A DNA stretch of 64,000 bases from Brasenia schreberi (GCA_036023115.1 JAYKKT010000079.1:16083501-16147500); one strand, 5' to 3'; shown: positions 1 to 12,955, counted from the first letter of the stretch. Numbers and translations: made by a program. The notes: generated by a model not told the origin, from the letters alone.

Positions 1-145
1 TTGCCTCTAATAGTTAAAAAATGCACCCTTTTCCGCTTCATTTTTTCTCGTTGAGATTGATTTATTTGGGGGCGGTGACAGTGCTAGAATTATCCTGCCG
101 TACGATCATGGTGTCTTTTTTATCTTACATACTTTATTCGGTTAG

Positions 146-1416
146 ATATGTGACATGGTGGCCATTGCAAGATATTTAAATGTCACGCTTATAGTCCCTG
201 AATTGGATAAAGCGTCTTTTGGGCAGACCCAAGGTGACTCTTTACATTCTATCTCGGTGTATATGTTTGCTACTACCATCAATTTTGTGAGGGTGGAAGG
301 CTTCTGCACCTTACTTATTTTGAACTAGGTTCCTTTCTTAATGACTACTTATTACTTTTTATGTCAGTGAATTCCAAGACATATTTGATGTAGATCATTT
401 TATTATATTTTGAGGGAAAGGGGACCTTTCCTTGTGCTTCATCTTAGATATGAGATGGACATGTTGGCCTTCTCTGGCTGTGCTCATGGATGTGACACCA
501 GGGAGGTGGAGGAACTCACAAGAATGAGGTAATCTAAATCTTATATTAATGTGTTACAACATCTAATTTTTTTTCTCTAGTTGTCCTTTGAATATAATTT
601 TGGAAATGGTATTTCTTAGATATGCTTATCCCTGGTGGAAGGAAAAAGTCATTAATTCTGAGCTTAAAAGGCAAGATGGTTTATGCCCTTTGACACCTGA
701 GGAAACTGCTCTAATATTGACAGCACTAGGCATAGATCAAAGTGTTCAAATTTATATTGCTGCTTTCATGTATGAGGAACACACGCTGCCTGCAAGATCT
801 AAGATCTTGTTCCATTTTTTTATTTTGTTGACATTGGTTTCTGCCAGATTATTTGGGTAATGCATCTTTGCAGATGCTGATATTTTCTTGTGGAAACTGA
901 GCAGGTTAGAAAAGAAATGCTGTTAGGATCTTCAGATCTTAAGCCTTTCCGAAACCATTCCTCACAAATGGCTGCGCTTGATTATTTGGTTTCATTAGAA
1001 AGTGATGTTTTCATTCCCACGTACGATGGTAATATGGCGAAGGTTGTTGAAGGCCATCGAAGGTAATTCCTCTTTTGCAATTATAAGTTGTTCCTCCATC
1101 TTACTTTTTCCCTTTATGCGTTCCTCAAACTTCTATTGCTACTGATTGAAGGTTCATGGGATTCAAGAGAACAATCTTGCTGGACAGAAAGCTCTTGGTT
1201 GAATTAATTGACCAACACACGAATGGAATCCTGTCTTGGAATGATTTCTCAAGTGCAGTCAAGCAAACTCATCAAAATCGAAATGGAACACCCCAGAATA
1301 GACTAGTCATTCCAGACAGGCCAAAGGAAGAGGACTATTTCTATGCAAACCCACAAGAATGTCTTCCACGATCAGATGATGACGGTCAAGATGATGTACT
1401 AAGGATCGACAACTAA
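146..1416 (+). pseudogene. GDP-fucose protein O-fucosyltransferase-like gene, 3' part, decayed
   Basis: Exon-like blocks encode the C-terminal half of a plant O-fucosyltransferase family protein (Golgi/secretory glycosyltransferase). 146-233 encodes [20 protein letters not shown]. 368-528 encodes [12 protein letters not shown] and then, out of frame, [19 protein letters not shown]. 620-773 encodes YAYPWW...[14 protein letters not shown]...IYIAA. 905-1062 encodes [13 protein letters not shown] and [18 protein letters not shown]. 1152-1416 encodes the end ([14 protein letters not shown]) and a TAA stop. Splice sites are visible at 145/146, 233/234, 528/529, 619/620, 904/905, 1062/1063 and 1151/1152. 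Damage: the frame shifts at about 218-222, where one T appears to be missing from a T run. The middle of the enzyme is missing inside 368-528, with a TGA at the join. The usual donor after IYIAA is gone. The N-terminus lies upstream of the window or is lost. I read it as a pseudogene; the single-T gap alone could be a sequencing error, but the internal loss could not. Confidence 0.82.
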
Positions 1417-2750
1417 TTGCTTGATTCCGTTTTTGGGTGTTCCTCTAATAAGACAGTGACAATTTTTTGGTTGCTTCATTGAGGACCAAGGGAGGGTGCA
1501 CCACGAGTGGGAGAGATTAATAAAGTAGTTGACGAGGCTGCTTATTGGAAAACCATATCAGGCCCATGTACTTATTTGGAGGGATGGTGGTGCCCAAATG
1601 AAACCTGAGAATGTTCTTTGGGTTTGCCCTATGAACTCTACGGCACTGATCTCATCTCTAAGAGAAAGCTGTGGAACTAATTTGCAGTTAAAACTTGGCG
1701 GCTCCTTCTCATGCAACAGATGTTCATGAAACATCTAAGGATTCAAGATAGTGAGGCTGGAAACCACTCCTTGCTTCTCCCATTACTATATTGTGTAGTA
1801 TATTCTTATTACGCTCTTCCTTTCTTTTTCTACTCTCACATGCCAACTCTTATATATTATATATACACATTTCTACCTCAACTGCTACATGCCTTTCCAT
1901 ATGCCTGCCTGTCGGAGGCCCCAGAAAGATTCATCATTTGAAGTGAACATTCTTAATGAAGATTATTTATTGTTTTCTCTACCATTATGGCAAAGGTACC
2001 ACTATCAATTTGATACTTGTTAATAGGTCTTGTTTCGTATTGTGGAGTTGTTTTGAATAGTTCCCTATCTGTTGTTCATCAGAATACTGGTTTTTATGTA
2101 CCTAGATAAGAATCTATTGATGCTTTATAACTATTTGTAGGAGAACCACCATTCTTGACAAGTGAGTTTAGGGATGAGATATTACTTGTCTGAAACTGAT
2201 CGTGTCTTGATTCAAGACTAATTACTTTAATGGCCGGCTACTATAATTCATTTGTCCTTTGTTATTACTTATTAGGCGCCAAGCTTCCCCTCGTAGAAGG
2301 TAGCATCTGCTGCCGTCTTCCAGTTTGCATCAATGATACCCTTCAGTGCATATTCTTGATACTGCATGTTGTCTTTCAGTTACAGATTCCTTTTGTTTCT
2401 GGGTACAAATTTCATTGAACAGATGCTTAGTGTTCAACTTGGATTTTGCAGTTCACTTTTTTGTGACTGTATATCCCGCATTGCATAACTTTCATGAACC
2501 AGTCACACATTCGTGCATGCTCAAACACACACAACGACAACATAGTCTGCTGTGCTTGAGCTCCTTACCGTTTTTTTTGTCTCGTGAACCTCATTGACGC
2601 TATAGACTAGCATGCTTATTAACATAGGGAATTGAATGAGCTGCAAGGCTAGAGAACCAGCAAGTCTGCAAATTACAGCAGCTTGATTTATTTCTAGATT
2701 GTTATATAAGTTGGATATCAAAGTTTTTACCATGGCACATTTGCATATGC
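1417..2750. other. Intergenic stretch, nothing recognised
   Basis: AT-rich sequence downstream of the O-fucosyltransferase remnant. The first part may be its old 3' untranslated region. Short open frames here have no recognisable domain. Confidence 0.5.

Positions 2751-2830
<80 letters not shown>
2751..2830. repeat. Compound microsatellite (GT)n(GA)n
   Basis: About 17 GT units run directly into about 23 GA units. Open frames reading through this stretch are low-complexity artefacts. Confidence 0.97.
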
Positions 2831-2832
<2 letters not shown>

Positions 2833-3129
2833 TTTTAAATGGTTTGCACAGCCAAGAAACTTGTCCCTCTTGCTATAAAACAACGATGCTGGATTATTTT
2901 CTTATTTTTCCCTGTTACCCTTGGACAACACATTCCAATCCTGTGAAACATTTTTGTCTTGCCTCATCAATTATAATATCAAGAAACCAGCCAGCGCAAC
3001 CAGAGTAGGACAATTCTTCATGGAAGCGTCGCCTTGTGAACCAAGCATTTCTAGCAACTCGTGTCACCTACGCACTTCACCCTACTTTCGTGTCGCTTCC
3101 CCTTTCTCGTGTACAGTGCGGAGGCTGAA

Positions 3130-3200
3130 GCCATTGCACGAAGGGCATGGAACTCATGACCTTGAAGTTGTGACCTAACGAGGTGAGCTATTGCTCCTTT
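3130..3200 (-). repeat. tRNA-like SINE fragment
   Basis: Read on the minus strand, this stretch has a pol III A-box-like run (TAGCTCACCTCG) followed by a B-box-like run (GTCATGAGTTCCATG), spaced as in a tRNA. A related copy lies at about 9385-9470. The call rests on box-like motifs only; no target duplication was established. Confidence 0.4.
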
Positions 3201-4026
3201 ATGGTGAACTATTGCGACTTACTCAAATTTATAGTGTCCGACTACCACTTAGACATCATGTCTGAATCCGGTTAACCCAAAATCTAAAACCGTAACTGCC
3301 GGTTTTGAAATGATACCTAACCCGATTCGATTCCGGTTGGAACCGGCTCTATCTAATACCACACCATTCAGGTAGAAGATATGCAAGCAGTGTGAAAATC
3401 ACATGGGACCGACAATTTACATTTAATAAACCAGATAATATGAAACTCTCCACAGAGAGCCTGAGTCCTTGGTGGGCCCTATATCTTAAATGCTACAGTT
3501 GGCCCCACCTAAGGGAACATTAGGTCAAAACTCTGCCATTGGTGCCTCAGCATCATGCTTCACACAGTATAATCCAGTGATGTTTTTTAATTTTATTTAA
3601 AAAACTAAAAGAAGTTGAATTTAAAAGATTCATGTAATTTAAGGGGGACCCACCAATAAGCCTAGATGGGTCCCATCAAGAATCCTTAGCTAAATGAGTG
3701 CGCACCTAGCATCACCTTTAAGATTGGAAGCATGGTTGGTTGCACACCATTGAATGTGTTTGTGGATGCACAAACCATCTACTTACTGGTCCCTTTCATT
3801 TACCACAAAGGTAAAAAGGGACAAAATAAACCGCCCCTCATTTCCTTTCATGGTGATGGACTGCATACTTTGAAGGAAGCATCATTTCTTTTTCCTTCCC
3901 TTTGTTCAGCTTGGAGGCAAGAGTTGGATGCCCACATGCACTTCTTGTGGCAATAAAATAATGTCAACTGGATCAATGATGTTAGATTGTGAGATTTTAT
4001 TATGTCAACTTCTGAGCATAAGGAGA

Positions 4027-4029
<3 letters not shown>
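3201..4029. other. Intergenic stretch, nothing recognised
   Basis: No gene, RNA or element that I can name lies between the SINE-like fragment and the CT microsatellite. Confidence 0.5.

Positions 4030-4080
<51 letters not shown>
4030..4080. repeat. (CT)n microsatellite
   Basis: About 25 uninterrupted CT units. The open frames across it on both strands encode only SL or RE repeats. Confidence 0.97.
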
Positions 4081-4082
<2 letters not shown>

Positions 4083-4769
4083 CATTTACTATATTCACTG
4101 CTTTGAATGTATTACAGTGTAAAATCCTTTTCTTTCTGCCTTTGGGGCTGCCAATGAATCGATATATATATTTATGTAGCATTGATATCAATTACTTGGA
4201 TCTTGTTTGATCCCAAATAGTTAGGTAGAGATTAGGTCAGCAAACCGAGATGAGATGCCAACCATTTGGAGAACTCAGCCCATGGCAAGTTCGTCTAGGG
4301 TCACCTTGTTCCCTAACCCATGCGGCGAACACGTCTTAGCTCTGAGTCCTATACGCTCGTGTAGTTGACTATATAGTTAAATGTATATGTGTTAGAAACA
4401 ATATGCAAAACCATCCACTTAGTTAGGTTTAGGCCATTGGAGAGAAGCAAATGAAATGCTTTCATAAAAAATATCGTCGTATAAAAAATGAACGTTTTTT
4501 TTTATTATTTTGGGCATACAAGATCATGAATTAGTAAGTGCACCCGATACCCAGAAACATCCTAACCCGGTCAGCCAGGTTGCTTCTATATGTGAGCTTG
4601 ATTCCTGTCATCAGGCTCCATAATGCCAATATCATCCAATATTGGATACAGTTTTAGATATAGATTGACCCAAGGTTTAACATTCGCCTCACCCGAAATT
4701 TTAAAAAAAAATCAAGGAATAAGCTATAGTCTATAATCTGATTTTATGAGCTCCAAAACATTGTCCACT

Positions 4770-4885
4770 GCACGCTCAGCATTAGCTCAACTGGCAGGGC
4801 TCCCTGATTCCCACCAAACAGGTGGTGAGTTCGATTCCTGGGGTGTGCATATTCATCTTCCCGTTGTAATAAAAGAAAAAGAAAA
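4770..4885 (+). repeat. tRNA-derived SINE-like element
   Basis: An A-box (TAGCTCAACTGG, 4783-4794) and a B-box (GTTCGATTCC, 4829-4838) are correctly spaced. They are flanked by a possible 7-bp acceptor-like stem (GCACGCT with GGTGTGC). The cloverleaf fails: there are extra bases after the acceptor stem, no standard anticodon arm, and a poor T stem. An A-rich run follows (4866-4885). The segment from the B-box onward resembles copies at 6905-6995 and, inverted, at 10045-10150. Best read as a SINE rather than a working tRNA gene. Confidence 0.5.
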
Positions 4886-6900
4886 TTACCCATTCAACTT
4901 GGGCATGTCAGTAGGCTATGCCATGCGATAAAAAAAAGATTTTGGATCTGCCAACTCCCAAATGAACCGAGTCCTACTGACCCATAAGCAGCTGCGCTTC
5001 AATAGACCAGCATGATCCAGTCTTAAATGAGCCGGGTCCGGGTCAGGACGAGACACTACTCACCCATATTTCACAATTTTCAATACTTTGACGATATAAA
5101 GGTACAAGTTTTTTTTACGTCTCCTAATATGATGAGTCACGGTAGTCGAAAAATCAAGTCTGATCGTTCTTGGTGGTCGTGCCCCTTTTTCTTCATGTGA
5201 TTTGTGGAACTGGATATGCTTAGTTAAAATAGTAGGATCCATCTTACCCCAAAAAAAAAAGTCGGACCCAAACTCAAAGTCCAAATCGATCCGTTTCAGT
5301 TGGAACTAAAAATAGATTAGCAATATTTAATTAAGAAAGTAATATTATGAAGCTATAAGTATGTTCAGATATGACGAGCAGTGTCAACTTTTTTTTCTTT
5401 TTCTTTCAAAGACAAGAAAGAGTGTCAAGATTAACTCCGGTTGAGGGGTTGAGTTAGGTAGCCAACAACGAGTTTGCTGGGCCTTTTGTTTTGGTCGCTG
5501 ACTCTATAACTGCATGGTATCTCATCAAACTCTAAAGTTAAACATACTTGAACGAAAATATTACTAAAACATCTACTTCTTCGAAGTCTTGATATCTACA
5601 GTGTGCTACATTGACAATTTCGGGCGTTTCACATATGCCACGCACGATATGAGAGGCTCGCGCGTTGGGGTTAAGGTCTTGGCGTACTTTTGAATAGTTT
5701 TGTATAGGATCTTTTTATATTTATTTGAAATGTAATAAGAAGGTTGCATGTGACAAACATTAAGGTGTTTAAGAGTGATTTCATGCGTGAACGAATCATA
5801 CGACCCAAGTCTCATTTAGGTTTACCATTTTGTTTGGTATTTGGTTTGGGTATAAAGCGTTTTATTTGGATATGTTTTTATTTAATAGGATTTTATTATT
5901 TAAGTTCTCATTAAGTCCAACCCTTCATAAAAATTATACCTTTTGAGGATAAATGCAAGTTGTTCTTCCTCTTTTATCCCTATGAGCATGTGTCAATTGT
6001 GCTTGAGAGAGCTTCACCGATCGTAGATGAATATGTAGATATGCGAGGGATCATGATTCGTGAGCTATTGGAGAGAAAAGAGATTGTTTCATGCTTTTTT
6101 TTTCTGTTACATATCGAGAGAGTTCAGGCTAAAACAATCGTGCGATTCTCGTTATCACTGGGTGCTTCTGAGAACCGTTTTCACGGATCGCATGAAAGAA
6201 AAGAGCGGTGACACACCGCATATGGTACTTTTCTTTTGTCAGGGGGTGTTTGATTACGAAAGAGAGGACTATGAGTAATTTTTCCTTTTAATCTAATGTG
6301 GTCCTAAGGTGCAGAACGACCCCACTTTTAAGCCAATTAAAAGGCTGACCAGCGGCCCGACTGGTGGCCACCTAACACAACCCTCCACTTCACATTTGGG
6401 CTTGAATCCTACAGTTGCAAGGTCAAGTAAAGAAGCTCTTAACCTTTCCCAATACATAGTTCGCCCCCATTCAAAACCATTCAAGAAGCTATTCGACCCA
6501 CTCCATAAGAGCTTTTAGATCTGCCACAAATCATAAGGTCATGTCAATATGTATTAGTGTCATATCTTAATCACGACCTACGATGAGAGATGTACTATTG
6601 ATTGCTCTTATCTATGAAATCTCATATTAATCGAATCAACATCAAATTTCTTTTGAATGGTCAGTGGCGGATCTAGAAAAAAAATTAGGGTGAAAAAATA
6701 TCATTTTCTTTTTGTGGTGAGCCATCTAATAAAGCTCATTTTTGACAATTGTGGTCTTTTTCTAGTAAGGCAAAAACTCATATAATATAATAGCCTATGA
6801 TCTTAATGTACACGATTCTTGTTGCTGCTGGTTTTAACCATGGTCTATATACTTTTTATTTTTCAAAACTTTTTGTTGCACAATGAGCAATATCTCACCT
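4886..6900. other. Intergenic stretch, nothing recognised
   Basis: AT-rich DNA with only short unsupported frames. No element ends or domain motifs seen. Confidence 0.5.
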
Positions 6901-6904
6901 ACCT

Positions 6905-6995
6905 AAGGGTGCGCCTCACAGGTTGAAAGCGATGAGTTTGAACCGGAGTGCATCTGGCTTTGGCACCCCCATTGTACAAAAGGAATAAAACAATT
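6905..6995 (+). repeat. SINE-like fragment, related to the 4770 copy
   Basis: It has a B-box-like run (GATGAGTTTGAACCGG), then GTGCATCTGG and TTGTACAAAAGG. This is the same order as in the SINE-like copy at 4770-4885. It is diverged and its ends are unclear. Confidence 0.35.
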
Positions 6996-7187
6996 AGATG
7001 ATGTGGACACCTCACCTTGTCTTAATGATCGGCTTGCAATCCGGAAGTGCCAGGTGGGACAAGATGAGTATTCAATTGCAATTTGTAAATGATTAAATAT
7101 ATCTATGAATGTACGTCCTATAATAATGTTTGCCATTACGCACTCATAAAACATAGTTTAATGCAATTTGTAGTCAAACATAACTCT

Positions 7188-7188
<1 letters not shown>

Positions 7189-7230
<42 letters not shown>
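7189..7230. repeat. (TA)n microsatellite
   Basis: About 21 TA units followed by a short GA run. It abuts the palindromic repeat cluster. Confidence 0.95.
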
Positions 7231-7233
<3 letters not shown>

Positions 7234-8770
7234 AGAGAGAGATTGGATCTGTCCATAGAGGGTACTTGCCCACTCATGCTGATGGGATCGCATTCGTATA
7301 ATAAAATATCTTCGTACTTTTTTAAAGTTCTTTAAAAAATTTAAAATTATAGTTATGTCATTCAAAAAAAGTGAGCTCTCACACAACCAAAATAACTGAA
7401 TACCGAAATATTGAAAATTATTGGTCTCAAAACTAGTTCAGTTTGAACACTAAGAGAAATCAAACACAAAAATGCACTAAGAGAAAATACGAAAAACACT
7501 CATGAAAGATGAAACTATCGAGAACACAAAATACCAAAAACAAGAAGAGTTATGCAGATTTCACCTTGATTTTATATGTTAGGGAGCACGAATAATTGTA
7601 GACAGAAGCTTAACGAAAAGAACTCCGATGATGGAGATCTCAATCGTTTCGAACACAGTCGCAGCAGAGAGGGACCGGGAGAGATCGGGGAAATGCGGTT
7701 GTTCTAGGGCATCGTTGGAATATTGGTTAGCCTGAATTTTGATTATTCAGTTATGGACTTTTCATAACTAAATGCCGACTTTATACTATTTCCTAAACTG
7801 AATCTCTTGGTTACTAAACCGAACCATGAATTCTGGTTCGGTATTTTGGTTTTAACTAAACTTTACTCACCCCAATGGGCATGATCCAATTACTCTCTCT
7901 CTCTCTATGTGTATTGGATCTTGCCCACACTAATACTTTCCCACTACCAATTACTTTTGGGTCGCATGAGTCTAGTAAATATATACCATTTATACTTATT
8001 GAAAGTTTGTTAAAAATTTTGAAATTGTACTAATGTCACCCAAAAATAATGGGCGAGAATGTTAGTTGGATCCATTTTTCTTGTATGAGTGATTGGATCC
8101 TCCTCACTCATTGTTTTTGACTAGCATAAGTATAATAAAAATATCCTTCATATTTTTCAAAAGCTTTTTAAAAATTTTGTAATTATACTCATGTCATCTA
8201 AAAGCAATGAATGGTTAAGTGTTAGGTTAAAAATATAGGAAAATTGAATCAAGCTCACACTGACACCTTTCACTCATGCCCACACACACCTTTTGAGTGA
8301 CATGAGCGAAAAAAATACATTTTACTTTTTCAAAGCTCCTTACAAATTTTACAATTATGTCATACCACCTAAAAGTAATGGGTAGCTATGAGTAAACAGT
8401 ATGGGTATGATCCAATTTTCTTTATATATATAGTGATTGGATCCGGTCAATCCATTACTTTTAGATGGCATGAGCGTAATAAACATATTCTTCTTATTTT
8501 TTAAGTCTTTTACAAATTTTAAAATTATATTTATGCTACCCAAAAGCAATGAATGAGTAAGATCTAGTGTATATATATAAGAGAGAGTGATTTGATCATA
8601 CTCACCCATTGCTTTTAGATTAAATGAGTAATAAAAAGACTCCTTACATTTTTCTAAAACCCCTTAAAAATTTTGAAATTACACCTAAAAGCTATGGATG
8701 GACGTGGGTAAGCAGGTGTCACTGTGGGTAGGATAAAGTTTTCCTATCTATCTATATATATATAGTGGGT
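7231..8770. repeat. Cluster of palindromic MITE-like repeats
   Basis: At least five related units of roughly 200 bp occur at about 7235-7385, 7885-8070, 8090-8215, 8425-8560 and 8585-8715. Each has an outer GATTGGATC-type edge and an inner arm like CATTACTTTTAGATGGCATGAG. An AT-rich centre contains TTTTTAAAAATTTT. A matching inverted arm follows (CTCATGTCATCTAAAAGCAATG type). The units are diverged from one another and several are flanked by TATA or GA runs. There is no coding capacity. Family unknown. Confidence 0.65.
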
Positions 8771-9384
8771 AAGGAGGGAAGAAGTTATAGTTATGTTTTC
8801 CTCATTGCATGCGCACATGCAACGTGCCTTCCTTCCTTAGGTGTGGTTGAGCTTATACAAATTTATGTCATAATCCACATAATGTTTATCCGATTGACAA
8901 CCAGGTTGGATCCAACAATGAATATTTGCTTGTGAATCTAAATTAATCAGATATGGTGGAGGAAGTGTGGGATGCCTTTGGGGGAATGCAACTTCTGCAG
9001 TGGTTGATCGAGTAGTTTTATAAACATGTGTGCCAGTTCATAATGAGGGACATGATCGTGCTCGGGAATGTAATGAAATTACCCACAAAGCTAGAAAATG
9101 GACTCAACATGATCTTGCTCACGAAGGCAATGAAATTACCCATGAAACTAGAAGATGGAGTCAACTTCAGAGGTTACTGCTGCTTTGTGAGATGATCTTT
9201 CACAACCCATGCAGAGATGGTTCAAGAGATAAGTAATTCAACTCATTCACGTATACATCATAAATTTTTAGAATCCATATGATGCAAAGAGATACTGCCT
9301 TTGATAAATGGAAGGTTAATCTCAAATTGGTGTATTTTTGGTGTCATGTACATAGCACAGATGTTATAGCTAGCAGCTACAAAT
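8771..9384. other. Intergenic stretch, nothing recognised
   Basis: It contains a loosely repeated phrase (AATGAAATTACCCA at about 9074 and 9129) but no gene or element that I can name. Confidence 0.45.
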
Positions 9385-9470
9385 CAAGATGCATGTCCCA
9401 GGTATCGAACTCATGACCTTCAACTCATAAGTTGCCCTCTAGCCAGGTGATCAATTGTTCTTTGTGCTTC
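9385..9470 (-). repeat. tRNA-like SINE fragment
   Basis: On the minus strand, GATCACCTGGCTAGAGGGC is followed by GGTCATGAGTTCGATACCTGG, an A-box-like and B-box-like pair. It resembles the minus-strand copy at 3130-3200. Confidence 0.4.
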
Positions 9471-10044
9471 AAAGCATCTCTTTTTCTTTGTGAATTGTGA
9501 TTATTCATCTTGAGAATTTATTCTATTGCATGGAATCAGATAAAAAATTCCTATCCAGCTAAAATATGTTTGATAAATACTTCAAATTGGATATAACTAA
9601 ACAAATAAGGATGAGTGCCATATCTTCAACTAAAACCACATCATATTTACATTTAAAAGTAGGAAATTAAAATAGTGGGATTCAGCATTAAATTTTGTCT
9701 TTCAAACCTGAACCTAGTTAGAACAGCTTCAGTTTTGCCAAGATCCAACCTGAATCCGATTCGCTGTTATTAGTGGAAGGTTGGAGCCATCCCCATGCAA
9801 GTGAGCACATTTTCGAGTCATATATGAGTTGCAGCCTTAAAATGTAAGCAATACAAATCAATGGCGGATGCAAATAACTCGTTGAGGTGAGGAAGGCAGC
9901 CATGGTTCAGATATGGGCTCTGTATTATGGACCACAGTTATAACCTTGAGCTCTCGATGAGAAGGCTGAACTAAAAGCTCATAGTTTTAAGCTGTAGGTC
10001 ATTCTTTGCTTAATGTAGATTCGCCAGTGGGCCACTAACCCAAC

Positions 10045-10150
10045 TCTGAAAGTATTTCCTTTTTTTGTTATAAGAGGAGGCCAAAGCCAAATACACCCAC
10101 ACCCATATGCACCCTCTGGGAATCGAACTCCTCACCAGCGGCAACGATAA
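10045..10150 (-). repeat. SINE-like fragment, related to the 4770 copy
   Basis: The minus strand reads GGTGAGGAGTTCGATTCCC (10118-10136), then GGGTGCATATG, and ends in CTTATAACAAAAAAAGG. The order matches the 4770-4885 copy. A shorter scrap of similar sequence lies near 10370-10400. Confidence 0.42.
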
Positions 10151-11630
10151 TAGATGGTTTGGTTTGGATTGACTCAAAAGAACCTTCATGATGAAGGTTT
10201 TGAGTCCATGGGGTGCATGTCTGGTAGGGGTGTGTGTGCGCCTAACCCCAGCTTGCATACAACGACGGATCTCCATTGAGTCAAGGTGGGGTGGTTGCCC
10301 CACCTAAAACTCAAAAACCAATGAAAACTATGAGCTTTTAGTTTGCCCCGCCCTAAAATGGTTTGTTATAAGAGGATGCCGAAGCCGAATCCATGGCTAC
10401 GTTACATAGTTTGCCCCACCCTAAATGGTGGGGTAGACACATCGCCCCAACCCACAAAAAGTTTTAGATCTGCATATCAAGAAAAGAAAAATAAGTGATT
10501 GTTACATAAACTGATTTGAAAGAATGGGAAAAGATCTTAAGACTTCTCACCATCAACTATAAATAGGAGTGATTGTCTATCTTAAAGGGATCAATTAATC
10601 TGGCATCACAATCAACCTGTTTATTTCTTTTGTTTCTTAATTTTTGTAGTTATAGTCTATACTTTTGTCAATGCAATTTCTCTTTTTGTTCTCTACTGCA
10701 TTTCCTTCATGAGTTTGGTCCTTGATTGCATAATCACACCTGCAACCATTGGTTTATCAAAATCTATGCAAAGTTACAAAATTATCCAAAAATTTGATCT
10801 TGAACATATTTTCTTAATTCTTAAATGTCTAAAAAGCTCATTACATATACTTTATGAGGAACAAAAATCACTGAAATCAAAGTTCAAACATATGAGATAT
10901 GACGAAAACAATCATACCCCCATAGAGGCATTAAGACTTTTATTGGCCGAGCTTACCTTATCGAGAAATGGTTGTGACTCAGTTATTTCTAATTTGAATT
11001 GCATGAGTCATAATCTTTTCGAAATGTCTCTACGTCCTCTTTTTATGAAATCAAGAATCATAAGAATCAGAGTTCGAAAGAAGGAGTTATAGCGAAACAA
11101 GCTGACCCTATAAGAAAGCCTTTAACCATGCTGTCAATAAAAAGCTAGATAAGATTAGAATAATCACCAAAATTCGTATCCTTATCAGTGTATATGAGGT
11201 TGTCTAGTTTTCAGCACATCAAAAATCACATCAAGTATATAGGAGGAGGAGATACCGTCAAAACCATACAACTCTATCGTGCAAACTATGGCTACCTAAT
11301 CCCTGTGTCGAGTTGACCTGAACGTGGTGTGTTCCTGAGGTTTCTACCCAAATCGGGCCTGAGCCTCGGCACAAGCTTGAGGAGAGTCCCATAAATCTCT
11401 CATGCCCCCTATAATGACCAATATGTACTAGGATACACTCAATCAAAGTTTCATGAACCCTATCACACCTGATCCTCTTGAGGGCAATAGTTAACATCCT
11501 TTGATACACCCCACACTCCCTTAAATAACGGATCTTCGTGTCATATGAGGTTGTCTAATTTCAGTGACACCATTAAATCTATCATAGTTGTATAGACAAC
11601 CAAGGCAATCATAAATTTTATGGTCATATA
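10151..11630. other. Intergenic stretch with one unexplained open frame
   Basis: The 127-codon open frame at 10709-11092 (+) has no recognisable domain and no visible promoter or neighbour logic. I do not call it a gene. A short phrase (TATGAGGTTGTCTA) is repeated about 350 bp apart (near 11193 and 11546), which may mark a small degenerate element. Confidence 0.4.
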
Positions 11631-12570
11631 AACAACAATAACAGCAAAGTCTTTTCTCATATTAGATGGAAATGGTTGTATGTATTCTTTGTTTTCATAG
11701 TTCGATCATGTATCATGTTAATAATTAACTCAAGAAGCTTGATGGTTCATTACTATTTTCTTCGTCTTTCTCTTTTAACATAATCACTATATAGTTTCAC
11801 ACTTTTTTACCATTTTTTCGATTGCATTTCTACATGTTCAAATCATCTTAAACAATTTCCTTCATTTTATCATCTATTGGTACTACTCCCAATTTTATAT
11901 TTAATAACCTCATTACAAATATGGTCTTTCTTTGTATGGTTATACATCCATTTTAGCATTTTAATTTATATCATATTGCACATGTAAAGATTATTTGTCT
12001 AATATTAAGCATCATATAATATAGTGGGTCTAATTACTATTCGATAGTATCTACCTTTCAACTTTAATGACATCCTTTCATTGCATAGAGTGCCTCATGC
12101 ACCAATCGTTTTAATAAACTTACATTATTCTACATGACATCCTCAAATTTTTTCATCATTCTCAATAACTAATCTTAGGTACTTAAAAACTTTTCTTTTG
12201 AAGAATGCATGTGTGTCAATCTTAATTTTTATATTATCTATAGTACCCAAATGATCAAGCTTGTATTAAATATATTTTATCTTTATTTTATTATGTTAAA
12301 GCCTTTATTTTCTAATATTTATCTCCATAATTTTAATTGCTTGTTATTTTTTTGGTTACACTCATCCATTAACGTCTTTCACAAACTTGAAGTTGGTGCT
12401 TGATGTAATCCAATATTAATTTTAAATAAAATTATTATTTCTTCATGAGTCCTCACATATTTATGTACGCACATGTTTATGTACATGCATTGTTAATACA
12501 CCTCTTTTATAAAATTAATGTATGACAATGAGATACCTCTCTTTTACAATTTTTTTTCAAAAAAATCTCT
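11631..12570 (-). mobile_element. Old antisense LINE fragment (RTE-like family of this window)
   Basis: The fragment begins with a degenerate CAACAATAACAGC run and aligns by eye with the 3' half of the better-preserved LINE copies (e.g. 29844-30996). Matches include the conserved ATCATCTATTGGTACTACTCC, ATAACCTCATTACA and CTTCATGAGTCCTCACA phrases. It has many substitutions and stops and is the most decayed minus-strand LINE here. Confidence 0.75.
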
Positions 12571-12799
12571 TGGCATAAACTTTTCTAATTCTTTCCCACA
12601 TTTTTTTGGCATATAATTGTCTAATTTATTTATTATTTATTATAAGCTATAAACAATTGTATGCCATGCCCTTTAAGTATTGGAATCAAGATAGCCATGC
12701 CATTGAGCTCTCACTCTAAATGCAATATAGATCTAATCTTAAATGGATGACCAAATAAAATCGAGATGAATAAATACTTTGGTATTTCAAAGTAAAATA

Positions 12800-12912
12800 C
12801 AATGCTAAGAACACCTCAACATAATGGTATAGTAGAAAAATATAACAGGACCTTAATGAATATGACAAGGTCCATGTTAACAGCTACCTCTCTACCAAAG
12901 ATATTTTTTACA

Positions 12913-12955
<43 letters not shown>

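Noticed and set aside
2521..2883. 120-codon minus-strand frame
   Set aside because: Half of it is the translated GT/GA microsatellite.
4746..4931. Possible tRNA gene and the 61-codon frame across it
   Set aside because: The cloverleaf lacks a normal anticodon arm and has extra bases after the acceptor stem. Related diverged copies exist, so it is treated as SINE-like. The frame is incidental.
10709..11092. 127-codon open frame as a gene
   Set aside because: No domain, no splice or promoter context, and AT-rich composition like its surroundings. It could be chance.
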